In this document: one piece after another, positions 1-17,944 of the stretch
How positions within the stretch are numbered: position 1 is the stretch's first letter
Layout of the letters: each line of letters opens with the position of its first letter
Assembly: GCF_001039355.2 (NCBI RefSeq)
Contig: NW_019775734.1
Location: 188,001-233,605, forward strand
DNA length: 45,605 bases
Direction: 5' to 3'
Origin: Lingula anatina
Taxonomy: Eukaryota > Brachiopoda > Lingulata > Lingulida > Lingulidae
Notes under the pieces: generated by a model
Database searches by the model: none
The model's input: the letters and a program-made list of their open reading frames with translations, nothing else
Told to the model about the DNA's origin: nothing
Made by a program: the position numbers and the translations under genes

Positions 1-3000
1 CCCGTCATAAGTATATGATTATGATTCTTAATAATTGGGAAAATATGATATATATAAGTGCGAGGTTAAGGTTGCGTGCGTGACGATGGGTTTTACAGCT
101 TGGAAGCGTGAGCGTACGTGATTACTAGGTCCAATGGTGGCTACTTGCCTTTGAATGCCCCTTAACGTGGTGAAAGTAATTTCATTTAAGGAAAATAAAC
201 CGAAAATTCCTTACATGCCATATGGACTACACCCACTATAAGAACGCTCTTGTTTTCATGCTAAAACAATCAGTATACGACAATTATAATTCCACCGGTT
301 TATAGAACTTTTGTGCTCTTCATTCACTTTTTTGTTTTGTATTTACACGTATCAAGAACATACAGAAACGGATATATTATGTTATATGGAATAATAATAT
401 ATCACGGAAAATCACAGCTCCTTAAAATACCCAGGATACAAAACGTATTTTAGTATTTATTTATTTATTAAGGTGACATGTGATATAGATATACAAATCA
501 CCCGGCCTCATGGGCCTACAAATCACCGAACTTTGTACATATATCAGAAAAAAAACTATGATTAAGGTTGAAAGTTATAACTAAGCAAACACTATCATTT
601 ATGGTACACTCAACTCTTGAGCCCATATTGTTGGAACCAGAATAATAGTTGGAGCTAGTTCTAATTGCTAGTGACCGAATGACGTCATTGAAATATGAGA
701 ACAGGTTTGTGTAACGTGTGTCTGTTTGATTAAAATTTGAAGAAAAAATGGTTAGAGAATTAAGATTTAAATTGCATATTTCTTTGCTGAACCTAGGAAG
801 AGCTGAAACATAAAAAATATCATCATTGTATTCTTTATGTTTTCATATACAAGACATTTTTAAAATATAAAATCAAACTTTTTAGCGTAAATTAGGTGAT
901 TTTCAGTACACCAAGATGGTTTTCTTGTTGATAACACTGTCAAACTGCTCTTGATTAGCCAGTTGACAAATTGTCAGTTATGCCAAATCAAAATCATGAT
1001 GCATATTACTCTTAAGCACACATAGCATTTAAAGGTTTTTTGGGGGGAAAAATTGCGAACGAACGTTCTTAAGTACAAGTTAATATGTTCAAAATTATCT
1101 GACCACGTGACACACAGTTTTGTCACAAACATTACAACCAAAAACCAGATACAATTTACATGTTAACAATTATTTTTAACTGTCAGTGTAACTATATTCA
1201 CAACATTAATTATAAGTTTGGAAACTACACTAGGACAATATGTAGCAGGGGTAGGCCCTATGGACAATACAAATAATTTGGACATTCCCAACAAAAACCT
1301 GTGTATTTTTTCTATGGGTTATGATATTTCTATGAATGTAAATATATCTTATTTTGTATATTTCAAAAATATTTAGCACTGCGATGAAAATGTCATTGAA
1401 AATCATACTAAAATAAAGATATTATGTAATTTGGAAAATGGCGGAATTCGGATGAAAAATTATCAGCATAAATATGTTTCAGATAAATACAATAGTGGAA
1501 TATCCTTCAGGAAAAGCAAAAAAATTCATCGAATAACTCTTATTTCTGGACATTTCCCCAGAGAGGTAATAGCAATGCGTAGTTCATACCATTCATACTT
1601 AATTCTCGTAACGAATTTGTCTCACAAAATGAGCAAAGTAAAATAAGTATTTTGTCATTTTTCAATATTATAACAGCAAGTCTTGGCATAGGCTGGTTTT
1701 GACAAGGACGACCAAATAAACAAAACTGACTTGTAAGGACCGACGAAGCACTTATAATAACTCCTCAACCCAGGGAAATCCAAGTTGCAGTTTCAGTGTT
1801 TTAAGTAAAATATATTAAGGAAGTAAATCATGGCCTAATTATAAAAAAATTTGTCAAAAGCAGTAATTTTTTTAATTAGTGGAATGTTAAAACTTCTCAT
1901 GTGTTGCAGGGTAGGAAACTGGGTTCTCAATTCTGGTACAGTTTGCTATTAAGGTGAAATTCGAGTAAAAGTGTCTTGAAGCTAGAAATAATTACACCGA
2001 GAATATTAATCCGAAAAGAGCACATTTTCAGCCAAGAACAATATTGAAACGGATAGTGCACGATCCTCTGTACATTGTAACTATGCTGTGTGGGTTTTGA
2101 GTCGCCCCGTTGATTGCTTGAACAAATCTTAAAAGACTTAACAGTCAAAATGTACACGAAAGGAAACGGACACTTTTCTTGGGCTGACATGTAACTAATT
2201 TAATACTGTGAAAGATTGTACCATAGGGTTCGGAGAAGCCTTAACTCTATCAATGAAAATAAGCACTGGTCGTGACTCAAGTCTGTATTACCGAGAAATT
2301 GATTTTAAAATTAACCTTTGCCTCTAGCTGTTATCACAAATACATGTATTTTTCTGTTCTCGGAAAAAAGGCCTATCAAAAGACCACAATCCTATACAAA
2401 TGTCTCCCAACAATGGGTTCAGCACTCGATTACTTCGTTATTCTGACATATTAGGTCCTCTTGATTCTCAGCATAATGGTGAGATGTTAGGGGTTCTTGC
2501 ACCCATTTTCTATCTTTTCCTATAAAACGTCCCTCCACTATTTTGTCACTCTCCTGGATCAGAAAGTATCAACTACTCACGTTTGAAGGGAAAACCATGT
2601 CAGTTTGCGTACACGTAAGTATATGAATTGAAGCGCGGTGCTTAAACTAACATGTTTGAATTGATAGCTATAAAAATTTGTAAATAAAGTCCACATCCCG
2701 ACAGCTGACCACAGTTCTGTCAGATAGCCAATGCTTGTCAGAAGTTTTACTTACTATAACCAACTGATGCCTTCTATAAGATAACCCGTTCTATTTCAGT
2801 CAGTGTGAACGCGCCCTGTTACAGTGAATCTCTGAGGATTTGCGTTCTGCAGAAGAAAAATTAACATCCCATCTGGCAGCATGGCGGATAACGCAATCTT
2901 ATCGAACACTTGCTACTTATTATAATGGTGTTCCACAACACTAGTATTACGTCATGCCATATATCCTCTGTGTGCCACGTGCATATTGCGCAGCATTTTC

Positions 3001-3424
3001 ATTAAAGCCCCATTATATTAATAAAAAATTGATACAGATACGTTTCCTCAGCCCACGCGCCCAAAAATAGAAACGAGAAAAGAATACTAAGATGAAACCG
3101 TTCGTTGGGACTGCATTCAATCTAAAATGACAAAGACGAGTATTTCATCAAATACCAAACGTAGAACCTCGTTCGTTCGGGACAAACTTGCCACATGGTG
3201 CGCTTTTATGTAACGTGGAATCTAGACACCCTGCACGGCTTATATTAGGCTGACTTGCGACCTAAATTACTGAATAGTGGTTTATTGATTGCATCACTGA
3301 CAAACCGAACTGTCAGGCTTTGTTCGTTTTTTAAAGCCCTTGTATCGAATTTTTACAACTAACTCGGACACTCGAGTAAAATACTAAGAGGAGAGTATGT
3401 CCTAAAACAGCTCGCTGAATAAAA

Positions 3425-3456
3425 ATGATTGAATAAATAAATAAACAAACAAAAAA

Positions 3457-3491
<35 letters not shown>

Positions 3492-3530
3492 ATATTTTAT
3501 TTAAATAAATAAATAAATAAATAAATGAAT
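3425..3530. repeat. AAAT/TAAA tetranucleotide microsatellite
   Basis: Long run of AAATA units with interruptions (AAAC, TATTTTATTT in the middle). The repeat alone creates a spurious repetitive open frame of alternating F/I/Y/L residues on the minus strand. Confidence 0.95.
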
Positions 3531-3902
3531 AAAAACATTCGTCTTTCAACCCATCCAAATTTGGGGATTGAGATGGAGGTTGGAAACAGATTAAGGGAGG
3601 CTAGCAGGATGAGGAAGGGTGAAAAATTAACAAATTGTGCTATTCAGTCTTCTTTTGCTTTTCTGTAAACTTCTTATCCATGGGAAAAATGGCGATCAAC
3701 CTTTAACTTTTTGCCTTCTCCGCGCAGGGGAAAAGAATCTATTGGATTTTAAACGTGTTCTACCTACGCATAATGTATGCTAAACATACTGTATAAAACA
3801 AAGGTTATTACTGCAGCATTTTCTAATGGAAATATTTAAAGGCATCGATGACAAAATTTTTATGTCTGTTAGAAGCAGAGTCATAATTGGTTTGAATTGA
3901 AT

Positions 3903-4177
3903 CGGGGGCGGACCCAGGATTATTTAAAGGGGGGGGGTCCGCGATTGCGAAGCCCACCCCCTTCCCCCCTCCCCCCTGGCGTGTGGTTCGCTAAAGTGTC
4001 CTGAAAAAATTTGCTCTTTTAGAGGGCGAACGGTGCCATTTGGTACGGTTTAGAACTATGATTCAGCTAGTCAAAATCCTAATTTCAAGAGGGGACCATG
4101 GGTGTGATTTTTTTTTCAGAAATCGAAGGGGGGGGGGGTCAGGACCCCCCCCTGACAACCCCCTAAATCCGCCACTG
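3903..4177. mobile_element. Short inverted-repeat (MITE-like) element
   Basis: The left end reads CGGGGGCGGACCCAGGAT followed by a G-run. The right end, reverse-complemented, reads CAGTGGCGGATTTAGGGG, also followed by a G-run. The two ends are therefore imperfect terminal inverted repeats about 275 bp apart. No transposase is encoded, so this would be a non-autonomous element. I could not identify a clear target-site duplication, and the family is not named. Confidence 0.45.
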
Positions 4178-5465
4178 CAAATAGCTTGCATTTGCAATGG
4201 TCACGTTTTTAGTGCTTCAATTGAAAAAAAAAGGATAAATAACGCAAATAAATAGATGAAAATGATAATAAAAACAAGAATAGGATGAAGAAAGAGAAAA
4301 TCATTGAAATATGAGCTAATGTGAAGAGTAACAAAATGAGTTGTCAAAAATAATCAATACAGTTATGATTTTAATGCAGTATTTTTTTTTCCAATGAGTG
4401 ACAAATGTGAAGTCGACATAGGGCATTTAGTTAAAGGTACCGAAAACACAATAAAAAATATGTAAATTAAGTATTTTTCACAAATAATTCGATCTTTATA
4501 CCTTTAAAGGGCATCATAGGAGAGTGTTAAATTGAGAGATGGGTGTAAAGTCTGACAGCAAATTAGATTTAAAAAAACTAACGTCAAAGAAAAACGATGA
4601 TTCAACTATTGTTTAATGACAGTTTTATCAGGAACTTAAAATGACATTTTGTTGGCAAGTATCGTAGTCAACAAATTAAAATATGTTTTTTCTGATAGGC
4701 AATGTCTTTATTATGTAATTTATGTCAAGCCTTTGTATATTTCGCACGTCTGACGCTTGCCTCTCCCTTACATTTTTTAACCAATGCCGTATTCTCTCTA
4801 GAAAAACCTAATAAAAAACGAGAAATGATTAAGTGTTTCAGTGAAAAGGTATGACGCACACTTGTCTTCTAAGTACTGCGATGGATAAGTATTAAACAGA
4901 TTCATAAAATTAAAAGTAATTTGACGTTTTGTTAAAATCGTGATTTTTATTAATGTTTTCTAATTGACTATTATTCACTCACACCGCCAGGACGAAAAGT
5001 AAGGACATGAATAAAGATAAAGAAATGCTTATCATATTCGCTGAGCACAATCGACAATTAGGCCCTATTGTTTGATGAATCACACATACATGTAGCTCTA
5101 TATGTTGATGACGGTCCTGCTGGTACTGAGTGCACTTTACTTTTCATATTTAAATAAGCCGACATTTACATAAGGTGAGGTCTCTTTTCTTAAAATATAG
5201 TTTTTATAAAATGAAATTATTCATTTCTCTCTTTTTATATTAATAGCTATTTATTTTAACTCATCTCATCAAAGGTGGAAGGGGTTGCCATGCTTAACAA
5301 ATAAGTAAAAATAAATGAAAATAAATAAATAATGAAGGTATAAGAGGAGCTAAAACCTGAAAAGCATATACATTTACCATATTATGTTAATCATTGGCCA
5401 GTGCGATTGAGAACACATAATATATGTCGAGCTCTTTTCGAATAGAGACCCGAATCACTGTCAAG

Positions 5466-8400
5466 ATGGCTGCCTTGGCAAGGTCATTTTCTCTACGGGT
5501 AAGAAAAACTACGATATTTATGATAATATTCGTTGGTTGTGTTATAATGCTCGATCTATGCCACACTGGATTAAAAACACGTAAGATATTTCAAACTTAA
5601 AATGATGCGTTATTGAAAAGTGTCCCAGTACGTACTCTGTTGCTGAACTGTTTATACTAAGTCTGAGTTGTTTACCGTCCTTCGTCTGACCTTTAAAGTT
5701 GTAGTTGACGCGGTATCAGAATTACTTTATCTTCAAATCTTACAGCTAAACTGAGACCTCCGGATATTCCTCCTTCCATTTCCAGGTTTGAGGTACAAAA
5801 CTCCAGATTAAGAAATATTCCATCTTAGGTTTGAGTATTAAATTTCATTATTTTTTCAGTCCTGAAGCTTAGATTTCACTCAACTTGCATTCTAGCAGAA
5901 GCAGCTCTGCAAAAATCAAGTGGCAAAATTATTGAAGCCATCGAACCGTGTCTTTATGGGAAGGGGGTGCCCCACCCTTCCACCTAACTATCATTGATTG
6001 GTTCACAAAATATATTATAGGTTTTCTCAGCCTGGCATCCGTGCATTACAGTATACATATACATGTAACAAAATGGAATATATCATATGAATACTATTTG
6101 TAATACCCATAAACTGTAAGGTAGACCCATTGAATGAATATTATATATGCATATTAAAAAACATAAGTATACATCATGTTATTTGATGCCATTTGCAGAA
6201 AGTGTTTACTGATCGCATTGGAGACATACTGCATGTGAGTCCCCAGACTCGGATAAACCTTGTCAGCCATATCTGTTGACCATATCAAATCTAGAAACAA
6301 ATTAAACAAAGCTTTCTTTTGTTTTTCCATGTAAACTGGTTAAAATTTGGAGTAAAAAGGGCTGTGCATTATATTCACCAGTATCACATAGATGAGTCTT
6401 TGAGATTAGGGTACACTTGCTGAAGTCTTAAGGAACTTTCAACCTGTACTTATGGTAATGACTTGATCTTTTCAGTAGGGGACAACTGTGAATTTTACAG
6501 ATACTGTATTTTTATAAGTCATAATTTCTTAAATTTTGAACATTCCTATAGAGTGGTAGCAACACAAATGATATATAAAAAAATAATTTTCATATTTCTA
6601 AAATTATGTATCAGAAAGATTGGTACATTTTGCCCACTGAAAAGATCAAAGTTATTATTGTACTCGTAAAATACATAAGGACAAATGTATCTCTGTACAA
6701 AAAATTGAATTTTGGTCTAGGTATGGTTCAGTGAATTTTCTTTTTATAGGTATGCCGCAGTCTTCTTCAAGTTAATGCACCATCAGTGCCAGTATGTTCA
6801 GCAAAGATGTCTGGAAAGGTACTGATCTTTTATTTTTCTTTTTATATGAAACAAACTAATATTTGAATGATCAATTGTTGTAATTATCTGTGATCAAAAA
6901 TATGTGTTTCGACTTTGGTAGCTAAGTTTATTTTAGAAAGATTCATTGTAACAACAGAAACCTCCTATTTTTGAAACCTGTTTTAAGATTTTAGAAAATT
7001 GTTCATCCTTGATCTTAGGTCCACTTTTGCACCAATGAACTTTTGGACCAGTGAACTCCAAATCCAGACAAAAAGCCTTAAGACTATTTAATCTCTGGGT
7101 GTTTATTTATCAGCTGATTTATATGTTTGTTTATTTATTCGTTTTTTTTTTTTTAGAAATAATTCAAGTTTCCATTTTTTTGGTTTTTTGAATTTTTAAA
7201 CTCCTTCCTTTGGACATGCTCATTTTAAATTTTTGTGTAATAAAGAAAACAGTATTATTGATAATATTGATATATGTTTATATAAAGAAAACACAAACAC
7301 GCACGCACACAGAAGATCTTTTTTGTTAACACTAGTCTTTTACAGTTTAATCTGGAAAGTTATAACTGATGTTAATTTCTGATAAGACTTGATAGATTTC
7401 ATAAATATAAAATGTATTTTAATATTCAGGTCCCTGACAGACTGTGGAAGCTTGGGAAACTGAATCATGTTGCCATTGCCGTCCCAGACCTAGATAAAGC
7501 TACAGCATTGTACAGAGATGTCCTTGGAGCTGAAGTCAGTGGAGTGCAGGTATGGTTAAAAGATTTCTTATGCACAGTCATAACTATACACAAGCATACA
7601 CATGTACACATAAATAGTTACACAATTGCATTTCCTATTTTCATTTCAGATCAATAATTTTTTCAGCTTTTCCTGTTTCATTTGAGATTTATCTTTCTCA
7701 GTGTGATATTTATTGATAAATTTGTCTTAAAGATATATTATTATTGTTGTTATTATTATTATTATTATTATTATATATACTGACACAGTTTTTGTCTGTA
7801 TATATTCTGATCACTATGTCTGCATGTGTCATCACTGTAACAGTTGCTATCACTGTGGTGGTCGGATAAATCTTTTGTTCATCCTACAACTGCCATACAG
7901 CATTTTTGTTTTACATTAAATTTACACAGTGACTTTGTATGATAAAATGAAATGCTTTTTAAAAATCAGCTGGCATGATCAGATTATTGTTATGAAAGTT
8001 ATTATTTTTTTTACGTGTGTTTTGATGACATTTGCCCGAAAAGTGCAAACTGAAACAGAATTTTTGTATGATTTGCTGACTGGCTTTGTTTGTTGAAGGG
8101 TCCTTTAAAAAAATTTTAAGATCGGACAATTTTTACAAAATTTATTGTTTTTTTTTGCATACTTTAAGTGTGTTTTGGCAGCACTTAGCCCATAGTTGCC
8201 AGGCTGTATTTCTGTTCCACTTCAAATTTGCTGAGTGGCTATTTTTGGTAAAATGCATTTATTTTTGTGAAAAACCAGCATGATCAGATAATTAATTCTA
8301 TGAATGTATTGATTTTTATGTTAAGTTTATTTGTATTTAGGCAACATTTCAATTTGCCTCTTAAGTGCCAAACAGTATTTTTGTGAAATGGAATGTCCAT

Positions 8401-10276
8401 TAAAGAACTGATCCTGTACACATGGTTTAGATAGAGAACGTGGGTGAAACAGCAAGTTCAAATCAAAACAAGCAGCCATGTTTTGTTTATGAAGATAATT
8501 ACTGTAAACATTGAAAAGTTGAACTTTTTTCAACGTATACTGGCCAAGAATGTTCCTAATTATGTTAAATTGGAGCAATATAGGAATTATGGTATTTTCT
8601 GTATTTGAGTAAATATTTGCCAGCTTAATTGTATGGTTGAAATTTTGTTATTCAAAAACCTTTTTCTTATTTTAGTGTCTCCCTGAACATGGAGTATACA
8701 CAGTATTTGTTAATTTAGGAAATACAAAATTTGAGGTAAGTTTTCATAAAGCGTAAAGCTCTTTTTTTCTCTGTTCTCAGATTACCAGAATTGTCTTCCA
8801 AAATTATATTTGGTTCCATAAATTCCAAAATTAAATTTTTCAAAAGTTGGTATCATTATAATCTCATTATTATGCAATTTTACCATTAATAGAATAACAT
8901 CTTTGTCTCTTCTGAAAATATTGTGTCCAAAAGAGTGATACAATTGTTGAAAGTATATGAAAATAATGGTGGTGGCAACTTGTAACTTATACCCTGGGTA
9001 CTTTTCAACATTGTCACATGAAAGTCATCTGCTAATTATTATTCCAGCTACTACATCCTTATGGGGAAAAGTCTCCTATTCAAGGTTTTCTGGATAAAAA
9101 CAAAGCAGGAGGAATGCATCATGTGTGCATTGAGGTAAGGGGGGGGGGTGTATTTTAGAATTTCATATTTTGTAAAACTTCAAGATTTGAACTTGCAGCT
9201 GATTTCAGTACTAATTCATTTATAAAGTTGTTGGTGTACCGCAAAGATGCCCAATTCAATAGCCAATGCAAGTGAAAAAAAAGTGGTATAAATTTGAAAT
9301 AAGTCATAAATTTATAAAAATGTTCAAGTGTATTGTTTTGTAACTAATAAATTATATACATTCACTCAAATTTGGCATCTGCATTAATTTTACTGTCCAT
9401 TTTTGTATGAAAGTCAGTGAACAGTGCATGAGCAGTATACATGAGATTGGTTACACTTACCGTACAGCTTATATTACTAAAATTATGAGGTTTCATCATA
9501 GGTCTTACGTGATGTACATTTGTAGTATTAACATGTGTATAGTAGGATTTTTAAAATATAAAACCAAATGCAGTGTTTTAATTTTAGAAAAGTTGAAAGA
9601 ATGTTTCCAAATTAACATCTGTGTTCATTAAGATTTAAAATGCATGAAAGATATTGAATTTTCTGACCAACAAAAACTTTAACATAAGATGAGAAGTAGA
9701 AAAGGTTAGCTTGACATTTTTTTTCAAATAATATTTATACCATCTATGAATTGTGCTAACACAAACTGACAGCTGCTTCTGAGAACATACTGGCATAATG
9801 GCAACAGGATGACTGCTTTAATTAACGAAGCCACAAACTACCCACACTTGTCAAATCCAATTACAATCAAAATGTTGATAAAAAAATAATGGTTTCTAAG
9901 AGACATATTTCCTACGTTAGAGACATGACTGCTTTTAGAAACAATTTGTCTTTTATCATCATTATACAGATATATTGAAAAACCAATTTTACCAAATCAA
10001 AATGTTATTCGTATTGAACACAGTTAAATCAGGAGGGTAAAATAATATTTTACTTTTACAAGCAATACATTATGTCAAATTAACCCAATTTTTCATTATT
10101 TACCTCCCACCTGTCTTTTTCAGGTTGACAATATTCAAGATGCCATGAAGGACTTGAAGGCACACAATATCAGAGCTCTAAGTGAAGAGGCTAAGATTGG
10201 AGCCCATGGGAAACCTGTAGTGTTTCTTCACCCCAAGGACTGCAATGGAACCCTGGTGGAGCTGGAACAGGCGTAA
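5466..10276 (+). CDS. MCEE: Methylmalonyl-CoA epimerase (six exons)
   Basis: Interconverts the (R) and (S) epimers of methylmalonyl-CoA in mitochondrial propionyl-CoA breakdown, between propionyl-CoA carboxylase and methylmalonyl-CoA mutase. Exons are 5466-5498, 6750-6818, 7430-7549, 8676-8735, 9048-9134 and 10124-10276. All have GT-AG borders and all are multiples of three (phase 0). The product is 173 aa, close to the animal family length (about 176). The N-terminus (MAALARSFSLR) is basic and free of acidic residues, as in a mitochondrial presequence. The glyoxalase/VOC fold follows, with LNHVAIAVPDLDKA (His47), VYTVFVNLGNTKFELLHP, MHHVCIEV (His119) and GTLVELEQA (Glu169). The two His and the Glu correspond to family metal ligands. 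The ATG lies in AAGATGGCTGCC, a good Kozak context. Identification is from remembered family motifs; the exon 2 acceptor has a possible alternative 11 bases downstream, but that would break the frame. Confidence 0.96.
7738..7775. repeat. TTA trinucleotide microsatellite
   Basis: Run of ATT/TTA units with one GTTGTT interruption, in intron 3 of the epimerase gene. Confidence 0.85.
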
Positions 10277-10457
10277 AGCTTTAAGACCCAGGGACCTTTG
10301 ACTTGAAGGAATACAGTTGCATGTATGAATTGTGGGCAGGCTTCTCCTTGGAAATTAGAATGATGCTTATTGGACATTCATTTTTCAGTGCAGAGGAGGA
10401 CAAGGAAAGAGATGACTAATAGATGTGAACAAATATATTTTTGGTCACTCCTTGGAA

Positions 10458-10471
10458 AATAAAGAAATAAA
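10458..10471 (+). terminator. Polyadenylation signals for the epimerase gene
   Basis: Two AATAAA hexamers (10458-10463 and 10466-10471) lie about 180 bases after the stop codon at 10276. This is a usual place for an animal 3'-end signal. Further AATAAA copies occur downstream, so a longer 3'UTR is possible. Confidence 0.55.
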
Positions 10472-12985
10472 ACGGTAAAGCACAGGTGCTTGATATGTGG
10501 AGTGATGCTTTTTTTGGATATCCATATTGCAGTGCAAAGAGGAGGAGGCAGATGGAGACCTATAAATATAAACAAATATATTTCTCGTCTTCTGGAACAG
10601 TTATTTACTAGATACTGTTTTATGTGTATATTTATGTATACATGATGCTTACATAAGTTTATCTGTTGTTATTATTCCTGATGTCATCCATCCAGCTCCC
10701 CCACTGATTGGTTGAATTTTATCAGAAGAAAAAAACTGTGGAGATAAATTCATCATCTGTAAGGAAAAGTAGGGCACTACAGAGGTAGTTTGAGAAACTT
10801 CAGGGAGATGAAAAATTAAATAAAGACAGATTCACATTATGTAACCAGCGAAATGAGAAAAAATATGTAGGTTGTATTGTTTTTGATGTTGGAAGTTTGT
10901 TTCAATAATTGGTTTATTGGAATGTGTAGAGCATGCTAAGATGATAATGGAAAAGAAATCGACTGTCATACTAGATCTTACATTTGTAAACAGGATATTG
11001 TTTTGACTTTATCACAAGGCTTTCTTCAGGTAAACCGATGTTGAGTTTCCACTGGTGGTGACTTTATGTGTAGGATGAATCAGACAATTTACTTTTATGT
11101 GCAGAAAATGCATTTTATTTTTCAAAGAATTAAATGCAGAAGGTTTCTCTGATATTAAAATCATTATCATGTTTTACAAATGACACACTTGTATTTGTTA
11201 ATTTTCTAAAAGCATGAACAAACAATTATTTGTGCAGCTATTATATTTTTTGTAATAAAATTTGCTTATTTTTATGTTTGGCAGATTGGCACTCGAAAAG
11301 TGTGAGTTTTTATGGTTACTCTCTTTAAAATATGGTAAAATATAAACATGTATTGTTTACTTGATTTTTCAGAATAAACCATGTTATGAACATTGTACCA
11401 AAAGAGTTTTCAATAGTTTTTTTTTGTTTTGTTTAAGTACAGTATGCACCTTAACAGTGAAAACAAATGGATGGTTTAAAAGGTATATTGTCTTAAATTT
11501 CATTCTCATTTATTACAAAAAGGCAAAAGGCCAATCTTATTTCAACTTCCTATTAAAATGAAGCAAGTTTTGCAGGTTATTAGCATTGCTTTGGAAAAGT
11601 ATATTGCACTTTTAAACATTTAAACTTTTTAAATGTGAAAATAAAATTTGGATACAGTTAGTCAATGCATAATAGATATAAAATATGTTAGAAAAAAGTA
11701 TAACAAGGCCTTCTTCTCTCCTTGAAATACATCAAGTTCGGTCTGTCTAGTACAGAATTCATTTTGATTTCATTGCTGTATAACTCCACAAACTGAAATT
11801 AAGTCATTTTCCATTTAAGCATAATGATGCTCAGAATTACTGGATCAAAATCACCCCGTCTGATTGTGATTTGAGTGCAATTGGTCTAATAAGTTTAAAT
11901 TATCCTTTCACTTTGTTGATTAATTTTAATTCTTAATATTTTAACTGAACATTCCTTTTTTGTGAAGTTGGGACAGCCTTGCCAAAGATACAGAAACTAA
12001 TAAAAAAACGTGCCTTTGACAAACACCTCAACAAAATTTTATTTCTAAAAAAAGCTTATCCTGAGCGTAAAAAAGATAACATATACTGTTAATTTTAAAA
12101 ACAAAAGTTAATGAAAAACTCTCGAAGTGCGTGACAACTAATTTGCTGTCGGACAACACTTCATTAAAAGTGGTGGCATTGCGTTATTAAGAGGTACACC
12201 TGTATAACACGGCGCGCCACATCAGACGTCACTACAACTGGTCTACCTTGATCAAATCTTTGTTCTTAGTCGTGACTGATGAATGATATTCATAAATCAA
12301 CAGGGACCATACTCGTACATAAAAACAGAAAATCGCGTCAATTGTCTCCGAATCATCTTATCGAACCTGAATTATTGCACGCTTTAACCACCCACCGCTG
12401 GTAGTCTGTCACACTATAATTTTATCTCCTATACTTTAATTTTGTATGCTATTATACAGGCACCTGATATCAGAGGGCATAATTCTTGTACGTGTGTCAT
12501 CTAACGAGACAAGGCATCACCGTGCCGCGTCCTGCATATTAACTGCTATCTCCACATCAGACTGGAGATAATGTATTCAAATCTCGGCTTCAGCACAATG
12601 AATGTGTCTATTCACCGCACCATGGTAAAGTGAATGTCTATGCAAATATCTTGATGACACGAAAGGTGAAATGGTCTCTGAGTCAGCATGGGGTGGCACT
12701 GCGAAAATCGAAAAGAAATGTACACTAAAGTATGTTTTAAAAAATAATATTTTTGTGCATTACCGGGAATAAAATTAAGAAAAAAAAACTGAGGCATTTT
12801 TGAAAAGATACAATCTTACACAATAGCACTCCGGCCATTCGTTTCTTTGTTTTGTAGCGTAACGTGGTTTATCTTAAATCAGGATCCCAGCATATTTTAA
12901 CTTAATTGAATTTAAAAGGCCTGGGACAACATTATAGAAAGTGGCCCTCCAGAAGAGAACGTCTTTTACTTCAGGCAACAACAAG
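10472..12985. other. Intergenic region, no gene recognised
   Basis: AT-rich sequence between the epimerase and the deacetylase-like gene. Open frames are short and without recognisable motifs. The first part may be extended 3'UTR of the epimerase; the last few hundred bases should contain the promoter of the next gene. I saw no repeat or RNA gene. Confidence 0.55.
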
Positions 12986-12997
12986 ATGGCGGCTTAA
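12986..12997 (+). promoter_or_regulatory. Possible four-codon upstream ORF in leader of deacetylase-like gene
   Basis: An AAGATGGCGGC sequence 84 bases before the assigned start codon opens an M-A-A-stop reading frame in good Kozak context. If the transcript starts upstream of this point it would be a minimal upstream ORF. AAGATGGCGGC also resembles the core of YY1-type initiator elements, so the site may instead be near the transcription start. Confidence 0.3.
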
Positions 12998-13069
12998 GGG
13001 AAAAATAAGTTTCCTTCTTTGTTTTTGTCGATCTGTGCGATTAACCATCAGTTTAAAGACACTTCAGCG

Positions 13070-17745
<4,676 letters not shown>

Positions 17746-17938
17746 AGTTTTTTATGTTGATTTCTATCTCAAATCGATATTTTTACCCCCTCCCTCACAC
17801 ACAGAAACGAACAACATTCAGTATGTCTATGATAATACAGCCGACAATGGACTTTTGGTTGTAACTGCTTACTGTACATGTAACTTTCTTAGCTTCAAAG
17901 AGTTAATTTAAACCAAGTTTTCCGACTTTTTTCCCCAA

Positions 17939-17944
17939 AATAAA
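17939..17944 (+). terminator. Polyadenylation signal of deacetylase-like gene
   Basis: AATAAA about 190 bases after the stop codon at 17743-17745. Confidence 0.6.

Larger units (their letters stand above)
1..5465. other. 5' intergenic region, no gene recognised
   Basis: This AT-rich stretch has only short open frames without coding character or convincing splice context. It contains an AAAT-type microsatellite near 3425-3530 and a short inverted-repeat element at about 3903-4177, both listed separately. The last 100 or so bases must contain the promoter and 5' leader of the epimerase gene starting at 5466, but no TATA box or initiator could be picked out with confidence. Confidence 0.6.

Noticed and set aside
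3331-3558. Repetitive F/I/Y/L protein on the minus strand
   Set aside because: Product of translating the AAAT microsatellite.
7412-7657. 81-codon epimerase-like frame treated as a gene on its own
   Set aside because: Exon 3 of the epimerase read through into its flanking introns; true borders are 7430-7549.
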